Shown: positions 1-7,717 of the stretch, one piece after another | Position numbering within the stretch: position 1 is the first letter of the stretch | Layout of the letters: every line of letters starts with the position of its first letter | From: an uncultured bacterium | Lineage (GTDB): Bacteria > Bacillota > Clostridia > Oscillospirales > Ruminococcaceae | Direction: 5' to 3' | NCBI GenBank assembly: GCA_905214345.1 | Contig: CAJMLV010000037.1 | Coordinates: 1-27,715, forward strand | Length of the DNA: 27,715 nt | The notes under the pieces: generated by a model | What the model saw: the letters and a program-made list of their open reading frames with translations, nothing else | The model's database searches: none | Told to the model about the DNA's origin: nothing | Made by a program: the position numbers and the translations under genes

Positions 1-2581
1 AATCGGTGCCCGGGTCCGAAGTGGACTCCGAAGAGGAGGAATCCACCGATTCGCTGCCGCCCTCGGAAGAGGAAGCAGGTTCGGAAGACGCGGCAGACGA
101 GGAGGAAGACCCGGAAATGATGCTGTCGATGCTGACGCTCTGTTCAGGCAGCAAGCCTTCCGCGCCCTGGTTGATGTCAGTTTCGGCAGCACCTGCCTGC
201 CCGGCAATGTCGGTCAGACCGGCCAGCAGATTGTCTGCCGAAGCGATCAGGTCCTGGGTCTGCTGGGTCAGTTCTGCCAGAGAATCATCCAAAGCAGTGC
301 TGGCGGAAGAAGACGCCGTGCCGTTGTTCTGGGTACCGCTGCCGCCGGTGCCGGCCCGCAGGCCGGTCAGACTGGTGTAACGCTCCATCTGGCTGGCAAT
401 CAGGCTGGTGCGGTCGGGGGCGGATTTGCCGTCGGTGGCATACTGCACCCCGGTGAGCAGGGCGTTTTCATTTTCCGACAAGGTAGCTGTCAGGGCAGGG
501 TCCTCATCTTCCCGCACCAGGCGGCCGGTGACGCACAGACGCACGCCCTCGGTGCTGCTGTCCCCCACCAGGGTCAGGAAACTCTCCCCGTCCGCCGAGG
601 CGGAGGTGGTGTTGTACAGGCTGCGGGCGCCCATATCCAGCACAAAGGCCATATAGTCGTAATAGTTGGAAAGGTCGGTGTAGTTTGCCGGGTCGAAGGA
701 ACCTTCCTCACTGGGGTCCTGATAGTACACCGCCACCACTTTGCAGCGGTAGGTGCTTCCCGGCAGATAGAGGGTGAAGCCGCTGTTGTCCTGGATGTTC
801 TCCAGGTTTTCCAGTTCAGCCAGGCTGCCGCCCCAGTCGATGACCGTATTGGAGGGCTTCTCACTGCCCAGCCAGTTTTCGGTCACAAATACGGCGGATT
901 CCGTTTCGGACTGGCTGCGGGCGTCCTGGGCATCCTGGGCATAGACGAACCGGCCGTCCATGCCGGGCAGCGCCAGATAAGCGCTGACACCCTGGATCTG
1001 AGTCATGGCGTTGCCGAGGTATTTTTCGGCGGTGGTGTCAAAGGTGGCGGTGCCGTAGCTCTTGGGCGAGGGGCGCACGCCCAGGTCGTTGCGGAAGAAA
1101 TACCACACGCCGCCGGCTCCCAACCCCAGCACCAGCAGGAAGCAGAGCAGGCTGAGCACTGCACTGCGGCGGCGACGGCGCTGGGATTTTTCGATCATGG
1201 CCAGGCTGCGGTTCTTGGTGGCGGCGGCATCCGGCGCACGGCGGGTGCGGGCAGCGGATGTCTTGGGGGCCGTTTTGGGCGTCGGCACATCCACCTTGTC
1301 AAACAGCATGCTGGCCGCCTGCTGCAGGTCCTCGGTAGAGCGGGGCGGCTCCTGGGCATCCGCAGCCATGGCGGCGGCGATGGCCTGGGGATCAAGACCG
1401 GCGGAGAAATCCGGGATCTCATCATCCAGCAGCGAAGGCGCAGGCTGGCCGCGGCCCGAAAGATCGGCTTCCGGCTCAGCCGCTGCGGGGCGCTGGGGGA
1501 CCGTCTGGGTCCGTGCCTGGCGGGAAGCGGCCGCCGCCTGGGCCCCGGCGGTGGTAAAGTCCATCGGATCGGGGTCGGCGGGTGTTTCAAAGCCCAGGGC
1601 GCGGGTCACCGATTCGGGAACCGGCGTTTCCCGCACGGAAGGCTTGGTAAAGGACGTGGTGAAAGATGCGGTGCCGGAAGCAGACCCCGGTTTGGCGGCA
1701 GGCTTGGCAGCGGCAGACGTGTCCGGCGTTTCAAAGGTGATGGTGCCGGTGGGTGCCGAATCCACCGACGGCGCAGCCGCGGTGCGGGTACGCCGGGGGG
1801 TAAAGCGGCCTGCCGTGGGGGCCGTGCGGGGCTGACCTTCGGAGGAAACGATCAGCAGCGGGCGCTCGTGCCCGGGGCGGAAGGTGATGGCCGAAGCCAG
1901 GGGCTTGAGGCCCAGGGCACGGCGGCGGACCATATCCAGCAGACTGTTGGCGATGGCGGCGTCGCTGTGGTCCGGGCTGACGGCGATGGCCACCGCCCCT
2001 TTCTTATCGCACAGCAGAACAAAGGGGGCCTGGCCCACCGTGGCGGGCATATACACCACCGCATAATCCGCACCGCCGAAGGACAGCGCCAGCTGGGCGC
2101 GGCCCGCAGCAGCCTGGACCACGTCGCCGGGGAATTTTTCCAGCAGCGAAGCGGGAGTGACCAGCTTGCGCATGGTATCCCGGTCGGCCCAGGTCTGGGT
2201 ACCGAAGTCATAAGCAGCCTCGCTGTGTTCCAGGGGCTGCAGCTGGGCACCGATCAGGCGTCCGGTGACCTCGTCCGCCGCCACCAGCAGGCGGCGCTTT
2301 TTCAGCAGCACATCCAGCGTGGCCTGGGCCAGGCTGGTCTCGCCGTCGGCATACACCGCGTCGCCCAGGCGGGCACGGAGTTTCTGGGTCCATTTTTCGC
2401 AATATTCGTCGGCCATGGCCTGGGACGGCGCACTGACCTGCACGCAGACCGCGAACTCGCCGTCGCGTTCCAGCAGGCGCAGGCCCGGGCAGCCTTCCGC
2501 CTGCACGGCCCGCAAAGCAGCGCGCACCTCGGCGGCCGGCAGACCGAACACCCGCAGGATGCGCATTTGGCTCGATAGCAT
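1..2581 (-). CDS. Degenerate CinA-like domain fused to membrane segment and exported domain (3' end beyond window)
   Basis: About 860 codons are open from ATG 2581 to the window edge, so the C-terminus is missing. AGGAGG lies 8 bases before the ATG. Residues 1-80 resemble the CinA KH-like domain (RILRVFGL near the start). Residues 85-225 follow the CinA amidase domain along its length: LGDAVY at 72-77, then AADEVTGRL at 101-109 where real CinA has AESCTGGL. The nucleophilic serine is Glu104, and the ITGLAGPGG loop is replaced by VYMPATVGQ. Amidase activity is therefore unlikely. A Pro/Ala/Thr-rich linker (about 240-460) and an Arg-rich stretch precede one membrane helix at about 475-496. This predicts a cytoplasmic CinA-like part, an outside domain from 497, and a Ser/Glu-rich tail from about 819. 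It lies 55 bases downstream of cinA on the same strand. The family of the outside domain is not recognised. The CinA relationship comes from alignment by eye; the function is unknown. Confidence 0.85.
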   Translation of the reverse strand, partial: MLSSQMRILRVFGLPAAEVRAALRAVQAEGCPGLRLLERDGEFAVCVQVSAPSQAMADEYCEKWTQKLRARLGDAVYADGETSLAQATLDVLLKKRRLLVAADEVTGRLIGAQLQPLEHSEAAYDFGTQTWADRDTMRKLVTPASLLEKFPGDVVQAAAGRAQLALSFGGADYAVVYMPATVGQAPFVLLCDKKGAVAIAVSPDHSDAAIANSLLDMVRRRALGLKPLASAITFRPGHERPLLIVSSEGQPRTAPTAGRFTPRRTRTAAAPSVDSAPTGTITFETPDTSAAAKPAAKPGSASGTASFTTSFTKPSVRETPVPESVTRALGFETPADPDPMDFTTAGAQAAAASRQARTQTVPQRPAAAEPEADLSGRGQPAPSLLDDEIPDFSAGLDPQAIAAAMAADAQEPPRSTEDLQQAASMLFDKVDVPTPKTAPKTSAARTRRAPDAAATKNRSLAMIEKSQRRRRRSAVLSLLCFLLVLGLGAGGVWYFFRNDLGVRPSPKSYGTATFDTTAEKYLGNAMTQIQGVSAYLALPGMDGRFVYAQDAQDARSQSETESAVFVTENWLGSEKPSNTVIDWGGSLAELENLENIQDNSGFTLYLPGSTYRCKVVAVYYQDPSEEGSFDPANYTDLSNYYDYMAFVLDMGARSLYNTTSASADGESFLTLVGDSSTEGVRLCVTGRLVREDEDPALTATLSENENALLTGVQYATDGKSAPDRTSLIASQMERYTSLTGLRAGTGGSGTQNNGTASSSASTALDDSLAELTQQTQDLIASADNLLAGLTDIAGQAGAAETDINQGAEGLLPEQSVSIDSIISGSSSSSAASSEPASSSEGGSESVDSSSSESTSDPGTD

Positions 2582-2636
2582 AGGGGGTTCCTCCTGTGTG
2601 ATGGATATAAGGTAAAGGGGAAATCTCCCCGACTGA

Positions 2637-3932
2637 TCAAAGTTCAGGCACCGGGTCGCCCGGTTCCAGCATCACGCCGGAATCCGGCGGCAGGTCCAGG
2701 GCCATGCGGCGCAGCAGGTCCAGGGCATACAGAGCCGCCCGAGTACGGATGATGGCCCGTTCCTGATAACCGCCCAGTTCCAGGCGCATCAGATACGCGC
2801 GTCCGCTGCGGGCATCGGCCCCGGCCAGGTAGACGGTGCCCACCGGTTTGCCGGGCAGCGCCCCGCCGGGACCGGCCAGGCCGGTAATTCCGATGGCCAG
2901 ATCTGCCCCGGAAGCCTTCAATGCGCCCCGGGCCATGGCCACGGCCACCGGGCCGGAGACCACGTTGTACCGTTCAATGAGCGCCGGGTCCACCCCCAGC
3001 AAGCGGCTTTTGGCCCGCTCGGCATAGGTGACGAAACCAAACCCGAACACCTCGCTGGCGCCGGGAACATTGGTGAGCTTTTCGGCCACCAGGCCGCCGG
3101 TGCAGCTTTCGGCAGTGGCTGCCTGCAGGCCTTTTTCCCGCAGGATGCGCACCACGGTGTATTCCAGGCCGGGCACATCGGTGTCATAGGCGTTGTCGCC
3201 CAGGACCTTGCGGAACTCTTCGAGCCGGGCCCGGCAGGCGGTCTCGGCCTCCTCGGCGGTGGCCGCCCGGGCGGTGACCCGGATCTCGCTTTCGCCAGTC
3301 TTGCAGTAGATGGCGGCGGTGGGATTTTCGCTCTCAAAAAGCGCCGCCGCCTTGCTGGCAATGCTGCTTTCGCCCCCCAGCACCCGCAGCGTCACCGAAT
3401 GGATGGTGCAGTTCTGCCGGGCCTGCAGTGCCGGGCGGACCTGTTCGGCCCACATGGCCTTCATCTCCCGGGGGACGCCGGGCATGAGCACCGCGGCGTG
3501 GCCCTGTTCATCCTCGAACCAGGCACCGGGAGCAGTGCCGTGGTCGTTGGGGACCTTGTGCCCCCTGGTGGGCACCATGGCCTGCTTGCGGTTGTTCGCG
3601 CTGGGGGTGCGGTGGGTCCGGCCGAAGAACTCCACGATCTTCTGCCATTCTTCCTCATCAAAGTGCAGCGTATCCCCGAAAGCTTCCGCCACCGTCTCCT
3701 TGGTCAGGTCGTCGGCGGTGGGGCCCAACCCGCCGGAAAACACCAGCAGGTCGCTGCGCTGCCGGGCCTGGGTCACCAGTTCCCGCAGGCGGCCGGGGTT
3801 ATCTCCCACCACATGCTGATGCAGCACCGAAATACCCAGTTCCGCCAGTTCCCGGCTGAGAAACTGGGCGTTGGTGTTCACAATGTCCCCCAACAGAAGT
3901 TCGGTTCCCACACAGATAATCTCTGCGGTCAT
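2637..3932 (-). CDS. cinA: CinA, nicotinamide-nucleotide amidase / competence-damage protein
   Basis: 431 residues, normal for full-length CinA. The N-terminal MoCF-like domain opens with AEIICVGTELLLGDIVNTNA and contains FSGGLGPTADD, the ADP-ribose pyrophosphatase part. A KH-like segment follows (about 180-255), then the C-terminal amidase with ATAESCTGGLV, in which Ser276 is the expected nucleophile, and GITGLAGPGG. Known role of the family: recycling of NMN to nicotinic acid mononucleotide and cleavage of ADP-ribose in the cytoplasm, with a disputed link to competence. The start at 3932 was chosen because GGAGG lies 8 bases upstream and the protein then begins at the conserved motif. An upstream in-frame ATG at 4016 would run into thiI and add 28 unconserved residues. 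It lies 52 bases after thiI and upstream of the CinA-like membrane gene, probably in the same transcript. Confidence 0.95.
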   Translation of the reverse strand: MTAEIICVGTELLLGDIVNTNAQFLSRELAELGISVLHQHVVGDNPGRLRELVTQARQRSDLLVFSGGLGPTADDLTKETVAEAFGDTLHFDEEEWQKIVEFFGRTHRTPSANNRKQAMVPTRGHKVPNDHGTAPGAWFEDEQGHAAVLMPGVPREMKAMWAEQVRPALQARQNCTIHSVTLRVLGGESSIASKAAALFESENPTAAIYCKTGESEIRVTARAATAEEAETACRARLEEFRKVLGDNAYDTDVPGLEYTVVRILREKGLQAATAESCTGGLVAEKLTNVPGASEVFGFGFVTYAERAKSRLLGVDPALIERYNVVSGPVAVAMARGALKASGADLAIGITGLAGPGGALPGKPVGTVYLAGADARSGRAYLMRLELGGYQERAIIRTRAALYALDLLRRMALDLPPDSGVMLEPGDPVPEL

Positions 3933-3984
3933 GGCAGGCGCCTCCGTACAATACGCTTGAAGTTTACAGTTTGTATAATCGTTA

Positions 3985-5178
3985 TCAGAATTCCGGCTGC
4001 TCTCCGATGCGGACAAAGATTTTTTCTACCGTATCGGCCGCCACCTGCTCCAGCTCTGCCAGGCCGGGCATCTGGGCTTCGGCGGCTTCGATCTCGGCCA
4101 GAGTGGGCTTGGTCTTGGGATGAGGCGGGGTGAAGATGGTGCAGCAGTCCTCGTAGGGCTCAATGGAGGTTTCAAAGGTGCCGATCTTGCGGGAGATGGC
4201 CACAATGTCGGTCTTGTCCATGCCGATGAGAGGACGCAGAACCGGCAGGCTCTGGGCCGCGTCGGTGCAGGCCAGGGCCGCCATGGTCTGGCTGGCCACC
4301 TGGGCCAGGCTTTCGCCGGTGATCAGGGCTTCCATGCCGGTCTTGGAGGCCACCTTCTCCGCAATGCGCAGCATGCTGCGGCGCATGAGCACGGTGAACA
4401 GCGGGGCCGGGGCATGGTCCCGGATGTATTCCTGAGGCTTGGTGTAGGGCACCACAAAGAGCAGGCAGTCCCCCACATACTCGGACAGCTCGCAGGCCAG
4501 GGCATGTACCTTCAGCTTGGCGCGCAGGCTGGTGTAGGGCGGGCTGGCAAAGTGGATGTGATGCAGAGCCAGACCGCGGCGGGCCATGCAGTAGGCCGCC
4601 ACCGGGCTGTCGATGCCGCCGGACAGCAGGTTCAGTGCCCTACCGCTGGTGCCCACCGGCAGGCCGCCGGCGGCTTCCACCTTGGGACCATGGATGTAGG
4701 CCCCCTTGTCCCGGATCTCCACCATGATCTCCAACTGGGGTTTATGCACATCCACCCGCAGATGGTTGTGGCGGGACAGCAGGAAGGCCCCCAGTTCCCG
4801 GCAGATCTCCGGGCTCTTCATGGGGTATTTCTTGTCGGCGCGCTTGGCCTCCACCTTGAAGGTACGCAGCCCCCGCAGCTGCTGGCCCAGATAAGCCTCG
4901 GCAGTCTGGCAGATATCCTCAAAATCCTTGGTGCAGCAGACGGCACGGCTGATCTTGACGATACCGAACACCTTGGAAACCCGGCGGAAGGCTTCGTCTA
5001 CATCCAGCCCCTCTTCCATGGGTTCGATGAATACGGTGCTCTGGGCGGAATGGACCTTGAAGGGGCCCAGGTTTTCCAGGCGGTGGCGGATGCTCTTGGC
5101 AAGGCCGGCTTCGAACTTGCCGCGGTTCAGGCCTTTCAGGGTCATTTCGCCCTGGTAGGCAAGGATGATCTCTTTCAT
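3985..5178 (-). CDS. thiI: ThiI, tRNA 4-thiouridine synthase (short form)
   Basis: 397 residues. The N-terminal part carries the ferredoxin-like/THUMP RNA-binding region. The PP-loop ATP site is SGGIDSP at residues 186-192. ThiI adenylates U8 of tRNA and inserts sulfur to make 4-thiouridine. The length shows that the C-terminal rhodanese domain of E. coli ThiI is absent. Firmicutes with this short form, such as B. subtilis, pair ThiI with a dedicated cysteine desulfurase, and such a gene lies 22 bases upstream here. The ATG at 5178 has an AGAGGA-type site about 6 bases before it. The two genes are almost certainly co-transcribed. A thiamine-thiazole role is less likely without the rhodanese domain; no thiamine synthesis gene is present in the window, only a thiamine uptake gene. 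Confidence 0.95.
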   Translation of the reverse strand: MKEIILAYQGEMTLKGLNRGKFEAGLAKSIRHRLENLGPFKVHSAQSTVFIEPMEEGLDVDEAFRRVSKVFGIVKISRAVCCTKDFEDICQTAEAYLGQQLRGLRTFKVEAKRADKKYPMKSPEICRELGAFLLSRHNHLRVDVHKPQLEIMVEIRDKGAYIHGPKVEAAGGLPVGTSGRALNLLSGGIDSPVAAYCMARRGLALHHIHFASPPYTSLRAKLKVHALACELSEYVGDCLLFVVPYTKPQEYIRDHAPAPLFTVLMRRSMLRIAEKVASKTGMEALITGESLAQVASQTMAALACTDAAQSLPVLRPLIGMDKTDIVAISRKIGTFETSIEPYEDCCTIFTPPHPKTKPTLAEIEAAEAQMPGLAELEQVAADTVEKIFVRIGEQPEF

Positions 5179-5200
5179 GCGGTTCCTCTCTATGGTTATT

Positions 5201-6343
5201 TCAGATATGCTGCAGTTCTTTCAGGCCGCTTTTCAGCCCTTCCAGCAGGGCATCCACGTCCTCGGGAGTGTTGTCCGCGCAGAAGCTGACCCGCAGCGCC
5301 GTATCCACGGTGTTGTCGTCACAGCCCATGGCGGTGAGGGTATGGCTGGGCTCGCCCTTTTCGCAGGCGCTGCCGCTGGACACATACACATGCCGGTCGG
5401 ACAGATAATTGAGCATGGTCTGGCTCTTGACGCAGTGCTGGCTGAAGTTGAGCACTTCGGGCACGGCATTATCGGGGGAATTGATGGTCACCCCCGGGAT
5501 GGCAGCCAGCCCCGCCCGCAGGCGGTCGTTCAGTTCCTTCATATAAGCGGCACGGGCGGCCATGGTGCGGACGCCCTGTTCGGCGGCCACGCCCAGGCCC
5601 ACGGCGTAGGGCAGATTTTCGGTGCCGGGGCGCACGCCGCTCTCCTGCCCGCCGCCCAGAATGGGGGCGGTCCAGTGGTAGCCGCTGCGCAGATACAGCG
5701 CGCCGATGCCCTTGGGGGCATGGACCTTGTGGCCGGAAATGGCCATGCTGTCCACATTCTTCAAAGGCACCCGCACCCGCAGCCAGGCCTGCACCGCATC
5801 CACATGGACGGCGCAGCGGGAATTGCGTTCCTTGACCCCGGCGGCAAACCGGGCAATGTCCTGCCGCGCGCCGGTCTCGTTGTTGACGGCCATGCAGCAG
5901 GCCAGCACGGTGTTTTTGTCCACCGCGGCGATCATGGCATCCATATCCAGGGTGCCGTCCGGCCGGGGCATGATCTCGGTGACGGTAAAGCCCTGGTCCT
6001 TCAATGCCCGGATGGGCAGCTGGACGCTGGGGTGCTCGAACCCGGACACCACGATCTTATTGCCCCAGGCGCGGCGGGATGCCACCGCGCCCAGAATGGC
6101 CAGATTGTTGCTCTCGGTGCCGGTGGCGGTAAAATACAGCTCTTTGGGCTGGCAGCCCAGCGTTCTGGCCACCTTGCCCCGGGCCGTGGACAGGGCACCG
6201 TGGGCCAGCACCGCCGGGTCATACAGGCTGGAAGGGTTGGCCCAGTGGTGCAGCATGGCCGTATGGATGGCATCGGCCACAGCCGGGTCCACCATGGTGG
6301 TGGCGGCATTGTCGAGATAATGCAGGTCAGCGTCAAAACGCAT
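5201..6343 (-). CDS. Cysteine desulfurase (NifS/IscS class V aminotransferase family)
   Basis: 380 residues, pyridoxal-phosphate dependent. It opens with YLDNAATTMVDPAV, has TGTESNNLAI and FEHPSVQ, and the PLP lysine is Lys206 in SGHKVHAPKG. The catalytic cysteine that carries the persulfide is Cys327 in SSGSACEKGEPS. The reaction converts L-cysteine to L-alanine plus enzyme-bound sulfur. Position directly upstream of a rhodanese-less thiI (22-base gap) suggests it is the dedicated sulfur donor for tRNA thiolation, like B. subtilis NifZ; this is inference from context. The short active-site loop pattern is that of the NifS/IscS group rather than the SufS group. A promoter with a palindromic spacer lies about 85 bases upstream. 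No iscU or sufU scaffold is nearby. Confidence 0.93.
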   Translation of the reverse strand: MRFDADLHYLDNAATTMVDPAVADAIHTAMLHHWANPSSLYDPAVLAHGALSTARGKVARTLGCQPKELYFTATGTESNNLAILGAVASRRAWGNKIVVSGFEHPSVQLPIRALKDQGFTVTEIMPRPDGTLDMDAMIAAVDKNTVLACCMAVNNETGARQDIARFAAGVKERNSRCAVHVDAVQAWLRVRVPLKNVDSMAISGHKVHAPKGIGALYLRSGYHWTAPILGGGQESGVRPGTENLPYAVGLGVAAEQGVRTMAARAAYMKELNDRLRAGLAAIPGVTINSPDNAVPEVLNFSQHCVKSQTMLNYLSDRHVYVSSGSACEKGEPSHTLTAMGCDDNTVDTALRVSFCADNTPEDVDALLEGLKSGLKELQHI

Positions 6344-6426
6344 GGGTGTTCAGGACCTCTTTTCTTGGATTGGCGGCTGCGCCGGTCACAAAGTCACCGA
6401 AAAATTCGCAAACCGATACAGAATAG

Positions 6427-6456
6427 ATTATAGCATGTTCCCGCGGCGGAACACAA
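6427..6456 (-). promoter_or_regulatory. Promoter of the cysteine desulfurase-thiI-cinA operon with operator-like palindrome
   Basis: Read on the minus strand, TTGTGT (6451-6456) and a perfect TATAAT (6427-6432) are 18 bases apart. Between them lies TGTTCC-N6-GGAACA (6436-6453), a perfect 6-base inverted repeat that fills the spacer and overlaps the -35 box. That is a good place for a repressor site. The regulator is not known. Confidence 0.65.
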
Positions 6457-6487
6457 GCGCGGGGGTCAAAAAATCACAGTTTTACCT

Positions 6488-6528
6488 AAAAAAATGCCGG
6501 GAAAGGCAGAAATCTGTCTTTCCCGGCA
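6488..6528 (-). terminator. Intrinsic terminator after the aldo/keto reductase gene
   Basis: On the minus strand TGCCGGGAAAG pairs with CTTTCCCGGCA, and the stem can extend through CAG/CTG. A run of seven T follows immediately. It starts about 18 bases after the stop of the reductase gene and separates it from the desulfurase promoter. Confidence 0.9.
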
Positions 6529-6546
6529 GGAAGAACGTATCTTGGT

Positions 6547-7560
6547 TTATTCCCCGAAGTGCTCGGCCACCGTCTTGAGCATCTGGCGGATAGGCAGCTG
6601 ATAGGGGCAGCGGGTCTCACAGACGCCGCACTCCACACAGGCACCGGCTTTCACCGGCAGGGTGGCATACCGCTCCCGGGCCCACTTTTCCAGACCGTAG
6701 CGGGCAATATAGCCGTCAAACAGGAAGGCACTGGGGATCTGGATGCCCACGGTGCAGGGGGCGCAGTAGTTGCAGCGGCGGCAGAACTGGGTTCCCAGGG
6801 TGTCCCGGACCTTCTGGCAGGCTTCCTCCTCCTCAGGGGTGAGGGGTGCGGTGTTGGCAGCGCCTTCCAGGTTGGCAGTGAGTTCGGCGGGGTCCGCCAT
6901 GCCCGGAATGGTCACCGTCACGTTGGGGTTGGACAGCACATACCGCAGAGCCAGACGGCCATCTTCGATGGCGCCGCCCGCCAGGGGTTTCATATCAATG
7001 AAGCCCTTGCCCGCAGCGGCACATTTGGCGATCAGGTCGGCCCCCTGCTGTTCCACAATATTATAAGGGAACATGATGGTTTCGATCTCGTCCACTTCCA
7101 GGGCCTTCTCAAAGACGGCGGCCAGGTGGGCGGTCAGGCCGATGTGCCCTACCTTGCCCTCTTTTTTCGCTTCCAGCAGGGCTTCCATAGAACCGCCGGG
7201 GGCCAGGATGGTTTCCAGGTCTTTCAGGCTGGGATTGTGGAACTGGTACAGCTCAATGTGGTCGGTGCGCAGGTTTTTCAGGCTTTCGTCCAACTCGGCG
7301 CGCATATCCTCGGCGGTGAGGGCGCGGCATTTGGTGGCCAGCACGAACTCATCCCGCAGGCCCAGTTCTTCCAGGGACTGACCGATCCAGCTTTCGCTGA
7401 CGGTGTAGGCCCGAGCGGTATCGATATAGTTGATGCCTGCTTCATGCACCGCCTTGAGCAGAGCGCGGGTGCCCGGCTGGTCGATGCGCTGGATGGGAAT
7501 ACCGCCAAAGCCCAAACGGGAGATTTTCAGGCCGGTTTGGCCCAACGAAACATACTGCAT
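6547..7560 (-). CDS. Aldo/keto reductase with C-terminal 4Fe-4S clusters
   Basis: 337 residues. The N-terminal 240 residues form an aldo/keto reductase barrel: LGQTGLKISRLGFGG at the start, then INYIDTARAY with the catalytic Asp and Tyr, and HIELYQFHN. The C-terminus carries two cysteine sets, C260-x2-C-x2-C-x2-C269 and C308-x2-C-x2-C-x3-C318, which are ferredoxin-like 4Fe-4S ligand patterns. This fused type is common in anaerobic Firmicutes and is thought to be an NAD(P)H- or ferredoxin-linked oxidoreductase; the substrate is unknown. GGAGG lies 10 bases before the ATG. It is a single-gene unit with its own promoter and terminator, divergent from proC. The iron-sulfur clusters make oxygen sensitivity likely. 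Confidence 0.92.
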   Translation of the reverse strand: MQYVSLGQTGLKISRLGFGGIPIQRIDQPGTRALLKAVHEAGINYIDTARAYTVSESWIGQSLEELGLRDEFVLATKCRALTAEDMRAELDESLKNLRTDHIELYQFHNPSLKDLETILAPGGSMEALLEAKKEGKVGHIGLTAHLAAVFEKALEVDEIETIMFPYNIVEQQGADLIAKCAAAGKGFIDMKPLAGGAIEDGRLALRYVLSNPNVTVTIPGMADPAELTANLEGAANTAPLTPEEEEACQKVRDTLGTQFCRRCNYCAPCTVGIQIPSAFLFDGYIARYGLEKWARERYATLPVKAGACVECGVCETRCPYQLPIRQMLKTVAEHFGE

Positions 7561-7607
7561 GATACAAAGCCTCCGAATCCATGGAAAAATTCTGTTTTCT
7601 GGGGGCT

Positions 7608-7636
7608 ATTATACCAGTTTTCGGCGCTGTTGTCAG
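7608..7636 (-). promoter_or_regulatory. Promoter of the aldo/keto reductase gene
   Basis: On the minus strand CTGACA (7631-7636), a 17-base spacer and TATAAT (7608-7613), preceded by TGG, give a nearly consensus extended -10 promoter about 50 bases before the start codon. Confidence 0.8.
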
Positions 7637-7645
7637 CCGTTTTTG

Positions 7646-7674
7646 TTGACATCGGCCCCCTGGTGCGCTAGGAT
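7646..7674 (+). promoter_or_regulatory. Promoter of the proCBA operon
   Basis: A perfect TTGACA (7646-7651) is followed after 17 bases by TAGGAT (7669-7674, four of six matches). It lies about 45 bases upstream of the proC start, back to back with the reductase promoter; the two -35 boxes are 9 bases apart. Confidence 0.7.
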
Positions 7675-7717
7675 TATTCAAAAGACTTTGTGGCGCAACG
7701 CCAGGGGGGTAATGGGG

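Noticed and set aside
1062..2615. Several plus-strand open frames over the left-end membrane protein gene
   Set aside because: The minus-strand frame is continuous from a good ribosome site to the window edge, with recognisable domains and a membrane helix; the others lack starts and motifs.
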